64,000 nucleotides of DNA from Hellea sp. (GCA_020628425.1 JAHDEZ010000001.1:1-64000), one strand, 5' to 3'; shown: positions 16,388 through 26,271, numbered from the stretch's first letter. Program-made: numbers and translations. Notes: generated by a model not told the origin, from the sequence alone.

Positions 16388-16780
16388 TCAATTATCGCGC
16401 ACCGAAACCGTAAAACGGTTAAACCAGAACCAGGCCCAGCGCTCTACAAAAGAGGTTTGGCTGTCCACGGCTTGTTGCTGTCGTAAGGCGAGCTCCTGAT
16501 TATGGTGGGCGACGAATATGGAGAGCGTTTTCTGACGCTCGTTAAAGGCCTCCTCATCCTGTTTCGCGATGAGACTTTTGCGCATTTTACCCCGGCCTTT
16601 GCGCAGTTTCGCCATGAGCTCGGCGGACGATTCTGCCTGTGCGTAATCCTTATTCTGCGCACCGGGGTTTTTAATCTGCGCCTCTATCCAACCTTTAGGA
16701 TCGGATTTGCAGGCCTCAATCTCGCCGGGACGCGCGCCCATGCCCAGCGTATTGGTCGCAATCAGTGTTTGTGGTTTCAT
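16388..16780 (-). pseudogene. Truncated DUF1800 family protein
   Basis: The 130-aa product matches only the N-terminal quarter of DUF1800 proteins, which are usually around 450-500 aa. It keeps the conserved stretch ELALRQQQAVDSQTSF, ERWAWFWFNRFTVSV, then ends abruptly. No continuation is visible in any frame before clpS, and the DUF1501 partner usually found beside DUF1800 is absent. It lies 7 bp downstream of the PqqB-like gene on the same strand. I read it as a remnant left by a deletion. Confidence 0.75.
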
Positions 16781-16787
16781 AAGAGCT

Positions 16788-17879
16788 CTATAAACAAAAA
16801 CGCTCGCCGCGATAAGCCAGTTTAAAGCCTCTCGCTGTCATTTCTTTGTAGTGTTCAGAGGTTTTGTCCCGCAATGGATTGGTGTGATTGATATGGATGA
16901 ACCGAGTCTTTGGTCGAAGAAAATCTGAACTGCCTGCTTCTTTAATAAGTCGGTCCTCACGGTCTATGATATCCATGGACTCAGTCACTCTAGGATGCGG
17001 AATTTGGGACATATCCCGGCCGGGAAGTTCATTGTCATCGTAAAAAGTTGCGTCGAGGAATGCGAGATCATAGTCCCGAATGTAATAGGGAAAATAGGTT
17101 CCCATCGTAGAGTCAGACGTTGTCCTGACTTTATTCCAGCGATCTATGTCAGGAACGAAAAAGACCTTTTTTGATTTGGTTTTAATCGTATAAGCGGCCG
17201 TTTCTGAGAACTCGTCCCGGTGCTCGACAAGGCGGGCATGCACTGAAAGGTCATTTGGGAGTTGTACGACTTCAAAACCTTCGACAGGTTTTGCATAATT
17301 GCCCGGCTCATATATTCTTTCATCGTCGCCGATTTCTATGACTTCGGAGTAATCTGGGTAATCCAGTCGTAAATCAATATTCCCCAGTTCCACCAATTGG
17401 CTCCACGGACCGTTATTCTCCAGATAGTCTTTCATACGCGGCATGACATAAACGGGCACACCTTTGGCTCCCATGGATTCCCGACCCAGAAACATCAGAC
17501 CGGCATAGTGACCTATATGGGCATGGGTGATGAAAATGCCGTCAATATAAGGCCCCTCCCCGTCATAGGGCAGGAGCGTGTCTATGATTTGCATTTGCTC
17601 TCGAATATCCGGTGTGGCCTCAAACAGATAGCGCTTGCCATTGTCATGATCTAGCAAGCCAAGAGAGGTCGCATAAAGCCGTTTGGACGGATCCGCCCAG
17701 GCTGGGTCCCCCGGATTGCCAATTTGCGGAGCCCCCGCATCCTGTCCGATACCCAGAACCACTAATTCAACAGGGCAGTTTTCTGAAACCCCAATAGTGT
17801 TTTCTGACTGTTGATCTGCCGAACATCCCCACAAGGTTAGACAAACGGTCGCGACAGATATTATCACACATTTTCTCAT
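16788..17879 (-). CDS. PqqB-like metallo-beta-lactamase-fold lipoprotein
   Basis: A 363-aa predicted lipoprotein (MRKCVIISVATVCLTLWGC, lipobox LWGC) with an MBL-fold hydrolase domain related to PqqB. Family-like features are VLGIGQDAGAPQIG near the mature N-terminus, the metal motif FITHAHIGHYAG (an HxHxxH in which the usual Asp is Gly), and VPDIDRW and FLDATFY further on. The C-terminal HINHTNPL completes the likely metal ligands. No other pqq genes are in the window and the protein is exported, so true PQQ biosynthesis is unlikely; a periplasmic hydrolase or oxidase-type reaction is more plausible. The promoter region is shared divergently with dacC-like 17983. Confidence 0.82.
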   Translation of the reverse strand: MRKCVIISVATVCLTLWGCSADQQSENTIGVSENCPVELVVLGIGQDAGAPQIGNPGDPAWADPSKRLYATSLGLLDHDNGKRYLFEATPDIREQMQIIDTLLPYDGEGPYIDGIFITHAHIGHYAGLMFLGRESMGAKGVPVYVMPRMKDYLENNGPWSQLVELGNIDLRLDYPDYSEVIEIGDDERIYEPGNYAKPVEGFEVVQLPNDLSVHARLVEHRDEFSETAAYTIKTKSKKVFFVPDIDRWNKVRTTSDSTMGTYFPYYIRDYDLAFLDATFYDDNELPGRDMSQIPHPRVTESMDIIDREDRLIKEAGSSDFLRPKTRFIHINHTNPLRDKTSEHYKEMTARGFKLAYRGERFCL

Positions 17880-17982
17880 ATTTTTCCCTTATCTGACTGT
17901 GATTTAACCTAAATATTAACCTTTGGGTAACCATAAATTCGCAAACAAAATTATACAGGTTTCCTAAATCTATCTGAGGCAA

Positions 17983-19200
17983 ATGCGGCTGTTTTTTGGC
18001 ATATTACTCGCGATTTTCGCGCTGCTCGCCGTTTCCGGCGTTACCGGAGCCGATGAGCCAAAAAGATATGCCTCTATCGTGGTTGATGCCGATTCCTTGG
18101 ATATTATCCATGCCCGCCAAATCGATGAACTGCGATATCCAGCGTCCCTTACCAAAGTCATGACGCTCTACGTCACATTTGATGCCATTAATCGGGGTGA
18201 ACTGCGTCTTGAAGAAAAGCTCATTGTCTCGTCAACGGCTGCGCGCACGCCGCCTTTTGGCTTGGGACTAACTGCAGGACAATCCATAACCGTAGATCAG
18301 GCCATTCAGGCCGTTGCAGTCCGAAGCGCCAATGATGTTGCCGTTGTTCTTGCAGAACGGCTGGCCGGATCCGAAGAAAACTTCACTCATTTGATGAATG
18401 CGAAAGCCAAAGAACTGGGCATGGTAAAAACCACCTTCAAAACAGCAAGCGGTTTACCGCACCCGGAACAGCAGACAACGGCCCGAGACATGGCTAAACT
18501 GGCACTGGCTGTTCTCAATAACCACCGCCGTTACTATCATTATTTCGGGCAAACGAGCTTTACCTGGAAAGGCAAGACCAAGAAAAACACCAATGGTCTC
18601 CTCCACTGGCTTGTCGGTGTGGACGGATTTAAAACCGGCTATACGCGCGCGTCCGGCTATAATTTGATAATTTCAGCCCAAAGGGATGGACGACGTATTA
18701 TTGCCGTTGTCCTGGGTGGGGCCAGCGGCAAATCCCGCAATCAGCATATGCAGGACTTGGTAGAGCGTGGTTTTAAAACACTGGGCTTGGCGCCGGTCGC
18801 TTCTACCCCCCCCATAGATGTGCCGTCGCCATTACCGCCAAGGGAAAAATCCAAACCTGTCATGGCATCTGCGATTCAGTTGCGCGGCTCAACCGGGGAG
18901 ATGGTCACCGTGGTTTCGGGCGCTGAAAATGTTACCCTACCTCAGTCTCGCAATAATTATTCCGTCCAGGTAGGTACATTTGCCATGGCTCGGCAAGCTC
19001 AAGCTCAATTACAGGCCATCGGAACGACTGGATTTCCTGAACTAAACGGCGCCATGCCTGTCATAGATCCGATTATTTCAGGTAATCGGGAGCTTTATCG
19101 GGCCCGGATCAACGGTCTCTCGGCTACACATGCCCATGCGGTTTGCAAAAAGCTCTCAGCTTTGGCTGCCGGTTGTCGCGTCATAGCGCCAAGCGGTTAA
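17983..19200 (+). CDS. D-alanyl-D-alanine carboxypeptidase (S11) with C-terminal SPOR domain
   Basis: A periplasmic low-molecular-mass penicillin-binding protein that trims the terminal D-Ala from peptidoglycan stem peptides. Signal peptide residues 1-23 end at VTGA/DEP. The three active-site motifs are clear: SLTK (PASLTKVMT, ~55), SAN (VRSANDVAV, ~112) and KTG (DGFKTGYTRASGYN, ~216). After a Pro-rich linker, residues ~325-400 form a SPOR domain (NYSVQVGTFAMARQAQAQL), which binds denuded septal peptidoglycan and would target the enzyme to the division site. Start ATG 17983 follows GAGG. Followed 57 bp later by panC. Confidence 0.93.
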   Translation: MRLFFGILLAIFALLAVSGVTGADEPKRYASIVVDADSLDIIHARQIDELRYPASLTKVMTLYVTFDAINRGELRLEEKLIVSSTAARTPPFGLGLTAGQSITVDQAIQAVAVRSANDVAVVLAERLAGSEENFTHLMNAKAKELGMVKTTFKTASGLPHPEQQTTARDMAKLALAVLNNHRRYYHYFGQTSFTWKGKTKKNTNGLLHWLVGVDGFKTGYTRASGYNLIISAQRDGRRIIAVVLGGASGKSRNQHMQDLVERGFKTLGLAPVASTPPIDVPSPLPPREKSKPVMASAIQLRGSTGEMVTVVSGAENVTLPQSRNNYSVQVGTFAMARQAQAQLQAIGTTGFPELNGAMPVIDPIISGNRELYRARINGLSATHAHAVCKKLSALAAGCRVIAPSG

Positions 19201-19257
19201 GCGAAACCCGATCTAAATTGGATAGACAGATCTAATCTTTCGACCTAAAGACAAGGC

Positions 19258-20109
19258 ATGAAGAGCCCTGATATTGTCCGAACACAAAAAGACCTGCGTG
19301 GCCAGATTTGGGAATGGCGGGGACTGGGCGAAACCATTGCTTTTGTGCCCACGATGGGTGCCTTGCACTCAGGGCATTTGTCTCTTGTCAAACTTGCGAA
19401 AGGAAAGGCCTTAAAAGTGGTGGTCAGCATATTCGTCAACCCAACTCAATTTGCGCCTGGTGAGGATTTTGAGAGCTATCCCCGGACGGAAGAAGCTGAT
19501 ATTGAAAAATTGTCCAGTGTGGGCTGCGATCTGGTTTATATTCCCCGTAAAGGTTCTATGTATAACGCCCACCATGCCACACATATAAAAGTGGGCGGTG
19601 TGGCCGAAAATCTGGAGACAGATCACCGACCAACGTTTTTCGAAGGTGTGGCACTTGTCGTCACCAAACTCTTAAATAGAGTCGCACCTGACATCGCTAT
19701 ATTTGGTGAAAAAGACTATCAGCAATTGGCAACCATACGACGATTAGTGGCTGATCTTGATATGCCTATAGATATTATCGGCGCACCCATTGCCCGAGAT
19801 GATCATGGTTTGGCGTTGTCGTCCCGTAATCAATATTTTGACAAAGACGGTCTATCCAAGGCCCGACAGCTCAATGAAATTATGTTTGAGTGTGCCCGCA
19901 CCATGCGAAACGGAGCGGATATTTCAGACGCCACCCAAAGAGCTCAATCGGAATTATTGGCTGCAGGCTATTCTTCCATAGATTATATCAGTGTCGCTTG
20001 CCCAGATAGCTTGGAAATCATGACATCTGGCACCGTCAATAAACCCATGCGCCTTCTGGTCGCCGCCCATTGCGAGGGCGTTAGGTTAATTGATAATTGC
20101 CAAGTCTAA
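19258..20109 (+). CDS. panC: Pantothenate synthetase
   Basis: Joins pantoate and beta-alanine using ATP to make pantothenate, the precursor of coenzyme A; cytoplasmic. Signature residues: FVPTMGALHSGHLSLV (the HxGH nucleotide motif) near residue 30, FVNPTQF, FGEKDYQQL, and LALSSRNQYF (the KMSKS-like SSRN loop). Length 283 aa is usual. No panB or panD neighbour is seen. Start ATG 19258 has AAGACAAGG just upstream. Confidence 0.96.
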   Translation: MKSPDIVRTQKDLRGQIWEWRGLGETIAFVPTMGALHSGHLSLVKLAKGKALKVVVSIFVNPTQFAPGEDFESYPRTEEADIEKLSSVGCDLVYIPRKGSMYNAHHATHIKVGGVAENLETDHRPTFFEGVALVVTKLLNRVAPDIAIFGEKDYQQLATIRRLVADLDMPIDIIGAPIARDDHGLALSSRNQYFDKDGLSKARQLNEIMFECARTMRNGADISDATQRAQSELLAAGYSSIDYISVACPDSLEIMTSGTVNKPMRLLVAAHCEGVRLIDNCQV

Positions 20110-20125
20110 CTAAACCCTTGTCTTA

Positions 20126-20431
20126 TCAGCGCTTTTCTGGCGGGATAAACTTGATATCTGCAATATAGCTACTCAGATCCAAGAGCTTATATGGGCTATT
20201 CACCCGCTTATTCGACGCTGGCTGATGCTCCAAAGACACGCCTTTGCGCCACGCTGTCGTAGGGCGGATTGGACGGGGCGCGAAACCGCCACCACAATTG
20301 GGGCAGACATTGGTCAATTTATCCACACATGACACACAAAAGGTGCATTCATAGGTGCAAATCATTGCATCTTTTGCGCTCGGCAAAAGATCTTTATCAC
20401 ATAGCTCGCAATTAGGTCTGAGCTGTAACAT
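20126..20431 (-). CDS. DUF1272 zinc-ribbon-like protein
   Basis: A 101-aa cytoplasmic protein whose first 55 residues match DUF1272: CELCDKDL, then MICTYECTFCVSCVDKL and VCPNCGGGF, giving two CxxC-type knuckles likely to bind zinc. The C-terminal half (RPTTAWRKGVSLEHQP onward) is lineage-specific. The family's function is unknown. It begins 9 bp after the GNAT gene on the same strand, so the two form an operon. Confidence 0.85.
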   Translation of the reverse strand: MLQLRPNCELCDKDLLPSAKDAMICTYECTFCVSCVDKLTNVCPNCGGGFAPRPIRPTTAWRKGVSLEHQPASNKRVNSPYKLLDLSSYIADIKFIPPEKR

Positions 20432-20440
20432 GGTTGGCTC

Positions 20441-20995
20441 CTAAATGTCTTTCACCATGGTCAAAAGCGGAACAGGGTCAGGCCCGTTCTTATCTTCCCA
20501 TTCTCGCTCAATTTCATAGCCGCAGCGTAGGTAAAAATCCCGACCTGCCAATGTGGCCGCCATTTCAAGCGATTTGAATCCTTCCGACATGGCCGCTCGC
20601 TCAGACGCATCTATGATCCGCCGACCAATCCCGAGACGAGTATAGTCCGGATGCGTATACATAGCGCGAATACGGGCTCGGTCCGTGGCCGGATCGAGCA
20701 AGTTTGCATCCCTGCCTGACGTGTGATTTCCCCCATAAAGTGTAGCACGTCGGGACCAGCCCCCACACCCGACAAGTACATCGCCAGCCCAAACACAAAA
20801 ATAGGTTTTATCCTCGATGAGCTGTGTATCCAGTCCCATGGCCAGAAAAGAAGATTTAATCTGCTCAGACGTCAAATAAGGCTTTTGAAGCTCCGAAATC
20901 GCCAGATTCATTAGGTTTTTGATAGCCTCGACGTCAGCCGCATCAGCCGGTCGTAGTTCAAGCTTGTCAGGTTTCGCATTAGTTCGCTTTATCAT
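20441..20995 (-). CDS. GNAT-family N-acetyltransferase
   Basis: A 184-aa acetyl-CoA-dependent acyltransferase. The acetyl-CoA pyrophosphate loop is seen as HPDYTRLGIGRRIID (about residues 122-136), preceded by RIRAMYT. The end of the fold is RDFYLRCGYEIEREWE. The substrate is unknown. It heads a two-gene operon with the DUF1272 protein, 9 bp apart, and is divergent from the TonB-dependent receptor. Confidence 0.87.
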   Translation of the reverse strand: MIKRTNAKPDKLELRPADAADVEAIKNLMNLAISELQKPYLTSEQIKSSFLAMGLDTQLIEDKTYFCVWAGDVLVGCGGWSRRATLYGGNHTSGRDANLLDPATDRARIRAMYTHPDYTRLGIGRRIIDASERAAMSEGFKSLEMAATLAGRDFYLRCGYEIEREWEDKNGPDPVPLLTMVKDI

Positions 20996-21168
20996 GACAT
21001 TAGGTGTGCTTCATTCATCGTTAATCTTTGCATCAATTTGTGTCTATTATGCAACATTTTTTCAAAAACGACTTCCCTTAACAAGAGAATTGCCTCTCAT
21101 CCCTTGTCATGTACCAGTCTGATAGCACAACATGCCGTGTCATAAATAAAAACCAAGTGAGGAGACAT

Positions 21169-24009
21169 ATGACAAAACTATCCCTAAGAAGTGCCCTAGC
21201 CCTGACAGCGTCCGCTGCCATGCTTGGCACATTTAGTGCGGATATTTCGCACGCTCAGGACGCACCGGTTGCCGAAGATGAAATCATCACAATTGGTACG
21301 CGTCGCAAAGAAGCCCGCTCTGCAAAAGATGTTATCGCTCCTGTTGATGTCATCCCGGCTGACGACCTTCTTAACCAGGCACCAAACGATATCGCAGATG
21401 CCCTGCGAATCTCTGTTCCGTCCTACAACGTTAACACACAACCGATTTCCGATGCGGCGACGATTATTCGTCCAGCCAACCTTCGCGGGTTGTCACCGGA
21501 CAACACACTTGTTCTGGTAAACGGTAAGCGTCGCCACCGTGCGTCTGTCATCTCATTCCTGGGTGGCGGTATTGCAGACGGTGCTCACGGTCCTGATATC
21601 TCTGTGTTCCCGGCCCTGGCCCTGAAAAACGTACAAGTCCTACGCGATGGTGCATCTTCTCAGTATGGTTCAGACGCGATCGCTGGTGTGATTAACTTCG
21701 AGCTAAAAGATAGTACTGGTGGTATCATCGAAGCCCGTTACGGTCAGACCTACGAAGGCGACGGTGAAAATTACCGTATCGGTGCCAATTACGGTTTCGA
21801 AGTTGGTGAGAACGGTTTCGTCAATATCTCTGGTGAATACGGTGAAGTACGCGATACAATCCGTTCTATCGCTCGTGATGACGTTGCTGCTCTGGTTGCC
21901 GCCGGCAATACCGACATATTAGACCAGTCAGTCAACACGTTGACGACCGATGTTAACACTGTTCAAATCTGGGGTCAGCCCAATGTGAATGATGACATCA
22001 AACTCTTCGTTAACACAGGATTTGAATTGTCAGAGAATGCTGAACTCTATGCCTTTGGTAATTATGCCGAACGTAATGTTGAGGGCGGCTTCTTCTTCCG
22101 TAACCCAACTAATCGTGGCGGCGTTTATGCTGGTCCACTGGTTGACCCGGTGACAGGTAATGCCGATCCAAATGGTGTTCCGTCTGTTCGTGTTGGTAAC
22201 CTTGCAGGTGTCGACGCCACAGCATGTCCTGCTGGTATCCCGCTTGTCGGAGGTCGTCCGGATACAACAAGTGCTGCCTATGCTACAGTCTTTGGTGATG
22301 GTGCCGGTGGTAACTGTTTCTCTTTCATCGAAGTCCTTCCTGGCGGATTTGTACCTCGCTTTGGTGGGGATAATGAAGACATGTCTATCGTTGGCGGTAT
22401 TCGCGGTGAACTGAATATCGGCAATGGTCTTGGGTATGATGTCAGTGCCTCTTATGGTAATAACAAAACCGACTTCTTCATTAACAACACCATTAACGCG
22501 TCATTGGGTCCAAATACTGACGGAACCATCCAGCGTGACTTCAATCCAGGTGGTTATGAGCAGACAGACACCAATTTTAACGTCGATCTGACATACGCTT
22601 TACCTGTTGAAGGTCTGGCAAGCGATGTCAACCTGGCTGCTGGTTTCGAGTACCGCGAAGAAAAGTTCGGAATAACACAGGGTGAAGCTGCTTCATTCGC
22701 GATTGGCCCACTAGCCGCGCCAACAGCTGCATTCCCAACTGGTCAGGGCTTCTCATCAAGCTCAAACGGTTTTGGTGGATTTGTACCAGCTGCAGCGGGC
22801 GAGTTTACACAGGACAATATTGCCCTCTACGGCGAAATTGAAACAGACCTGTCTGATGCTTTCTCTGTTCAAGGTGCGCTGCGCTGGGAAGACTACTCAT
22901 CCTTCGGTGATACACTGGACTGGAAAATCGGTGGTAAATATGATCTCGGTGAAAATTTAACACTGCGTTCAACCTATTCAACCGGTTTCCACGCGCCTAC
23001 AGCGGGACAAGCCAATGTGATTAATATCACAACGGCCTTCGTCGGTGGTGTTCTGGCTGATGTTGGGACTATTCCGATTACCACAGGTGCTGGTCAGTTC
23101 ATCAACCAGCAACGTGTTGCGCGCGGTGAAGAGCCTTTCACGCTTGGGCCGGAAGAAAGTAAAAACTTCACAATCGGTGCCGCTGCCAATCTAGGTGGCC
23201 TTGAGCTGACAGTTGATTACTTCAACATCACACTGGATGGTCGTATCGCGACAACCTCAAACCTGGACTTCCAGGGCGAGCTGTTCGATTTCGGCGTTGC
23301 CAACGGTATTGACTGGGTTGCTGCAGGTTTTGCAACAACTGACCCAGTGACCATGCAACAAGTCCTGAACGCAGGTGTTCCAACGTCGCAGCTGATTAAC
23401 ACGCTGAACGGTACAGCCGGCTTTAACGCTTCTGATTTTGCTGGTTCTGAGGACCTTGCATCATTTGTCGTTTTCACCAACAATTTCGATACCAAAACAC
23501 AAGGTATCGACGTTGTCGCCAGCTATCCATTTGATATCGGTTCAGGGTCAAGCTCTCTGACTGCCGCTCTCAACTGGACGGATACCGAAGTTACAAATCG
23601 TGGTCGTTTTGTTGATATTGGCGACCTCCGTACCCAGTCTTTGGAAGAGAATATTCCAAGTTGGAAAGGTAACGTCACCTTCAATCACGAACAGGGTGCC
23701 TGGAGAGGCTTGCTGCGTGCAAACTTCCACAGTGGCTACTTCGAAGATCACTTGGGTACCAATGGTTTCCCAATCGATCTGGGTGGTGAAGTGAACTTCG
23801 ACGCCGAAGTCACATATTCCTTTATGGAAAATGCCGAGATCAGTGTTGGTGCCGCTAACATTCTGGATAACTATCCGGATGAGCTGGCTGACATCCCACT
23901 GGGCGGGTTCTCATCCGTCGGTGCCGTTGCTGGCCCAGCCTACCCGTCCACCGCGCCATTCGGCTTTAATGGTGGTCAATGGTATGTTCGCGGACGTTAC
24001 AAGTTCTAG
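21169..24009 (+). CDS. TonB-dependent outer-membrane receptor
   Basis: A 946-aa outer-membrane transporter that imports a large substrate using TonB-ExbBD energy. The start is ATG 21169 with GAGGAG upstream; the frame is open to 21109, but that extension would spoil the signal peptide (ending near SHAQ/DAP). The plug domain spans ~50-165 with a TonB-box-like EIITIGTR just after the signal and RGLSPDNTLVLVNGKRRH, then YGSDAIAGVINFEL. The barrel follows and ends in GQWYVRGRYKF with terminal Phe. Aromatic/Gly content and the length fit the large proteobacterial receptors for carbohydrate or complex organic substrates, but no substrate genes are adjacent. Codon choice is rich in GGT/CGT and differs slightly from neighbours, as expected for a highly expressed protein. 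Confidence 0.93.
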   Translation: MTKLSLRSALALTASAAMLGTFSADISHAQDAPVAEDEIITIGTRRKEARSAKDVIAPVDVIPADDLLNQAPNDIADALRISVPSYNVNTQPISDAATIIRPANLRGLSPDNTLVLVNGKRRHRASVISFLGGGIADGAHGPDISVFPALALKNVQVLRDGASSQYGSDAIAGVINFELKDSTGGIIEARYGQTYEGDGENYRIGANYGFEVGENGFVNISGEYGEVRDTIRSIARDDVAALVAAGNTDILDQSVNTLTTDVNTVQIWGQPNVNDDIKLFVNTGFELSENAELYAFGNYAERNVEGGFFFRNPTNRGGVYAGPLVDPVTGNADPNGVPSVRVGNLAGVDATACPAGIPLVGGRPDTTSAAYATVFGDGAGGNCFSFIEVLPGGFVPRFGGDNEDMSIVGGIRGELNIGNGLGYDVSASYGNNKTDFFINNTINASLGPNTDGTIQRDFNPGGYEQTDTNFNVDLTYALPVEGLASDVNLAAGFEYREEKFGITQGEAASFAIGPLAAPTAAFPTGQGFSSSSNGFGGFVPAAAGEFTQDNIALYGEIETDLSDAFSVQGALRWEDYSSFGDTLDWKIGGKYDLGENLTLRSTYSTGFHAPTAGQANVINITTAFVGGVLADVGTIPITTGAGQFINQQRVARGEEPFTLGPEESKNFTIGAAANLGGLELTVDYFNITLDGRIATTSNLDFQGELFDFGVANGIDWVAAGFATTDPVTMQQVLNAGVPTSQLINTLNGTAGFNASDFAGSEDLASFVVFTNNFDTKTQGIDVVASYPFDIGSGSSSLTAALNWTDTEVTNRGRFVDIGDLRTQSLEENIPSWKGNVTFNHEQGAWRGLLRANFHSGYFEDHLGTNGFPIDLGGEVNFDAEVTYSFMENAEISVGAANILDNYPDELADIPLGGFSSVGAVAGPAYPSTAPFGFNGGQWYVRGRYKF

Positions 24010-24035
24010 AAACTCGTAACACCAGAATAAAAGAA

Positions 24036-24061
24036 ACCCCGCCTCGCTGCGGGGTTTTTTA
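24036..24061 (+). terminator. Rho-independent terminator of the receptor gene
   Basis: ACCCCGC (24036-24042) pairs with GCGGGGT (24049-24055), followed by a run of seven T. Confidence 0.88.
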
Positions 24062-24138
24062 TTGGGTTATTTGTTTTTGTGACGCACAAATCCCGGTATC
24101 GACATAATTGAGCCGTAATCCAAGGACAGGCCCACCCC

Positions 24139-25026
24139 ATGTTTAAACGAAAATTTCACCGCTTTTGCGTCTTCAGTCTACTAGCTCTTTTGCTATTGAG
24201 TTTGACAGGCCGTTTTCTCACCATTGGCGATAGCTTTGCTGTTTTCCGTATATCATTCCTCTGGACACTGGCATTTCTATTGGTTCTTCCAAACACTCTG
24301 AAATGGAGATGGGCCGGGTTTTTTGCTGCGTTGGTATTACTGGGCATACATCACCGCCACGGTATAAAGCCGTTCGCGAAAATAAAGCCTACTTATTCGG
24401 TCTATCAAAAAAATCTGTTTTTTCGTATCAAAGATGTGAGTCCGGTCGCGGACGATATAAAAAGCATTAAAGGCTTGGATTTTGTAACCCTGCAGGAAAT
24501 CACCGACAAGAAAAGCGGGCTAATGGAGGCACTAAAATCCGAATTCCCCTACCAGTATATATGTCCTTTTGCAGCTGTTGGAGGAACAGCCATATTGTCC
24601 CGATGGCCCGTAATAAAAAACAGCCATAAATGCTATGACAGCGGCGGCATGACAGTCGTTCGGATAGACAAAGGCTTCGGGCCGGTAACGGTTATTTCAA
24701 CCCATCTGCACTGGCCATTTCCTTTTTCCCAACGAGAACAGATTGACCGCCTCTTGCCGCACCTCACCAAACTCGATAAACCCGTAATTATCGGCGGTGA
24801 CTTTAATATGGTACCCTGGTCCTATACTGTGCGAGGCTTTGAGCGTGCCTCAGATACCCGACGCCTTCCCGGTACGCTAAACACGCTTCACAAAGGAATA
24901 TTCGGCACGCCCATCGATCATGTTCTCGGGCCGCGAAACTGCGCCGGAACGACGGAGCGCCGTCCCAAATTCGGCTCTGACCATCACGGAATATACGCGC
25001 GGATTGCCTGCGATCAAAAACCCTAA
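24139..25026 (+). CDS. Endonuclease/exonuclease/phosphatase-family membrane protein
   Basis: A 295-aa protein with two or three N-terminal transmembrane helices (residues ~10-75) and a C-terminal EEP-fold domain, probably facing the periplasm. Catalytic motifs: the metal-binding Glu in VTLQEI (~120), STHLHWPFP (~192), IIGGDFNMVPWS (~222) with Asp/Asn, and the final Asp-His in FGSDHHGIYARI. The family includes nucleases and sphingomyelinase or inositol phosphatases; a membrane-tethered form suggests a phospholipid or extracellular DNA substrate, which cannot be decided here. The 3' end overlaps the convergent thiolase by 4 bp. Confidence 0.86.
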   Translation: MFKRKFHRFCVFSLLALLLLSLTGRFLTIGDSFAVFRISFLWTLAFLLVLPNTLKWRWAGFFAALVLLGIHHRHGIKPFAKIKPTYSVYQKNLFFRIKDVSPVADDIKSIKGLDFVTLQEITDKKSGLMEALKSEFPYQYICPFAAVGGTAILSRWPVIKNSHKCYDSGGMTVVRIDKGFGPVTVISTHLHWPFPFSQREQIDRLLPHLTKLDKPVIIGGDFNMVPWSYTVRGFERASDTRRLPGTLNTLHKGIFGTPIDHVLGPRNCAGTTERRPKFGSDHHGIYARIACDQKP

Positions 25027-26201
25027 ACTCGCTGCAGGCATACAGCTGTCGCTTCGCCTCCGCCTATGCATAATGAGGCTACACCTTTTTTAGCGTCGCG
25101 CTTTTCCATAGCAGCAATCAGTGTCGTTATTATACGGGCACCTGACGCCCCGATAGGGTGCCCAAGAACTACGCCCCCGCCATTTACATTGACCTTTTCA
25201 TGGTCAAGCCCCAGCTCTTGCATGGCAATCATAGGCACAACCGCAAAAGCCTCATTAATTTCCCAAAGCTCTACGTCATTGGCGTCCCATCCTGCCTTCG
25301 AGAGTGCTTTTTTCATGGCATTGACAGGTGCCGTGGTAAAATAAGCTGGCTCATGAGCATGCGCGGCATGGGAAACGACCTCGGCAAGAATTTTATGACC
25401 GCCCTTTTCAGCGTCTGACTTACGCATCATAACCAGCGCAGCCGCGCCGTCATTAATCGAAGATGCATTGGCCGCCGTGACGGTTCCATCCTTGGTAAAG
25501 ACCGGGCGCAGGTTCGGGATTTTTTCCGGACGCGCATTGCCTGGGCCTTCGTCGAGTTCAACAACAATGTCACCTTTTCGATTAGGCACAGTGACCGACG
25601 TTATTTCCCGGTCGAAATCGCCGGAACTCTGTGCGGCCTGTGCCCGGCGCACGGATTCGATGGCATAGGCGTCCTGTTGCTCGCGAGTAAACTGATACTC
25701 ACTGGCGATCATATCGGCGAACACACCCATAGCACCACCCTCATAGGCATCGGTCAAACCGTCAAACATCATGGAGTCGACGACCTCAGCATTGCCCATA
25801 CGCATGCCACCTCTGGCTTTAGGGAGCAGATATGGTGCATTGGTCATGCTTTCCATGCCTCCGGCCACAGCAACATCGATCGATCCCGCCTTAATGGCAT
25901 CGTGAACCATGATCGCAGCCTGCATGCCGGAGCCGCACATCTTATTGATAGTGGTCGCCTCACAGTTCTTGGACAATCCCGCCTTGATAGCGGCCTGTCG
26001 AGCTGGCGCCTGACCTTGCCCAGCAGGCAAGACGCAACCCATGACACTTTGTTCTACGCGCTCAGCCTCGACTCCCGCTTCGGCAATGGCGGCTTTAATG
26101 GCTGCCGCCCCTAGATCCGGCGCGGCTAATGGTGCAAAAGCGCCTTGAAATGCCCCCATTGGGGTACGAGCCATTCCGACAATAACTACAGGGTCTGACA
26201 T
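25023..26201 (-). CDS. Acetyl-CoA C-acyltransferase (thiolase)
   Basis: Condenses or cleaves acyl-CoA and acetyl-CoA in fatty-acid, acetoacetyl-CoA or polyhydroxyalkanoate metabolism; cytoplasmic. The nucleophilic Cys is in INKMCGSGMQA (~residue 88), the catalytic His in GHPIGASGARI (~349), and the second active-site Cys in SLCIGGGEATAVCL (~379). Length 392 aa is standard. The family variant with GGGEATA rather than GGGMGVA is common among alphaproteobacterial acetyl-CoA acetyltransferases. It lies 70 bp downstream of dodecin but a terminator separates the two. Confidence 0.94.
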   Translation of the reverse strand: MSDPVVIVGMARTPMGAFQGAFAPLAAPDLGAAAIKAAIAEAGVEAERVEQSVMGCVLPAGQGQAPARQAAIKAGLSKNCEATTINKMCGSGMQAAIMVHDAIKAGSIDVAVAGGMESMTNAPYLLPKARGGMRMGNAEVVDSMMFDGLTDAYEGGAMGVFADMIASEYQFTREQQDAYAIESVRRAQAAQSSGDFDREITSVTVPNRKGDIVVELDEGPGNARPEKIPNLRPVFTKDGTVTAANASSINDGAAALVMMRKSDAEKGGHKILAEVVSHAAHAHEPAYFTTAPVNAMKKALSKAGWDANDVELWEINEAFAVVPMIAMQELGLDHEKVNVNGGGVVLGHPIGASGARIITTLIAAMEKRDAKKGVASLCIGGGEATAVCLQRV

Positions 26202-26212
26202 AAATTCTCCGT

Positions 26213-26245
26213 AAAAAAAATCCCGCCCCTCATAGAAGGGCGGGA
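26213..26245 (-). terminator. Terminator of the dodecin gene
   Basis: TCCCGCCC (26221-26228) pairs with GGGCGGGA (26238-26245). Read on the minus strand it is followed by eight T (26213-26220). Confidence 0.88.
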
Positions 26246-26271
26246 GACATTTAGCAATTACCTAAAGAGGT

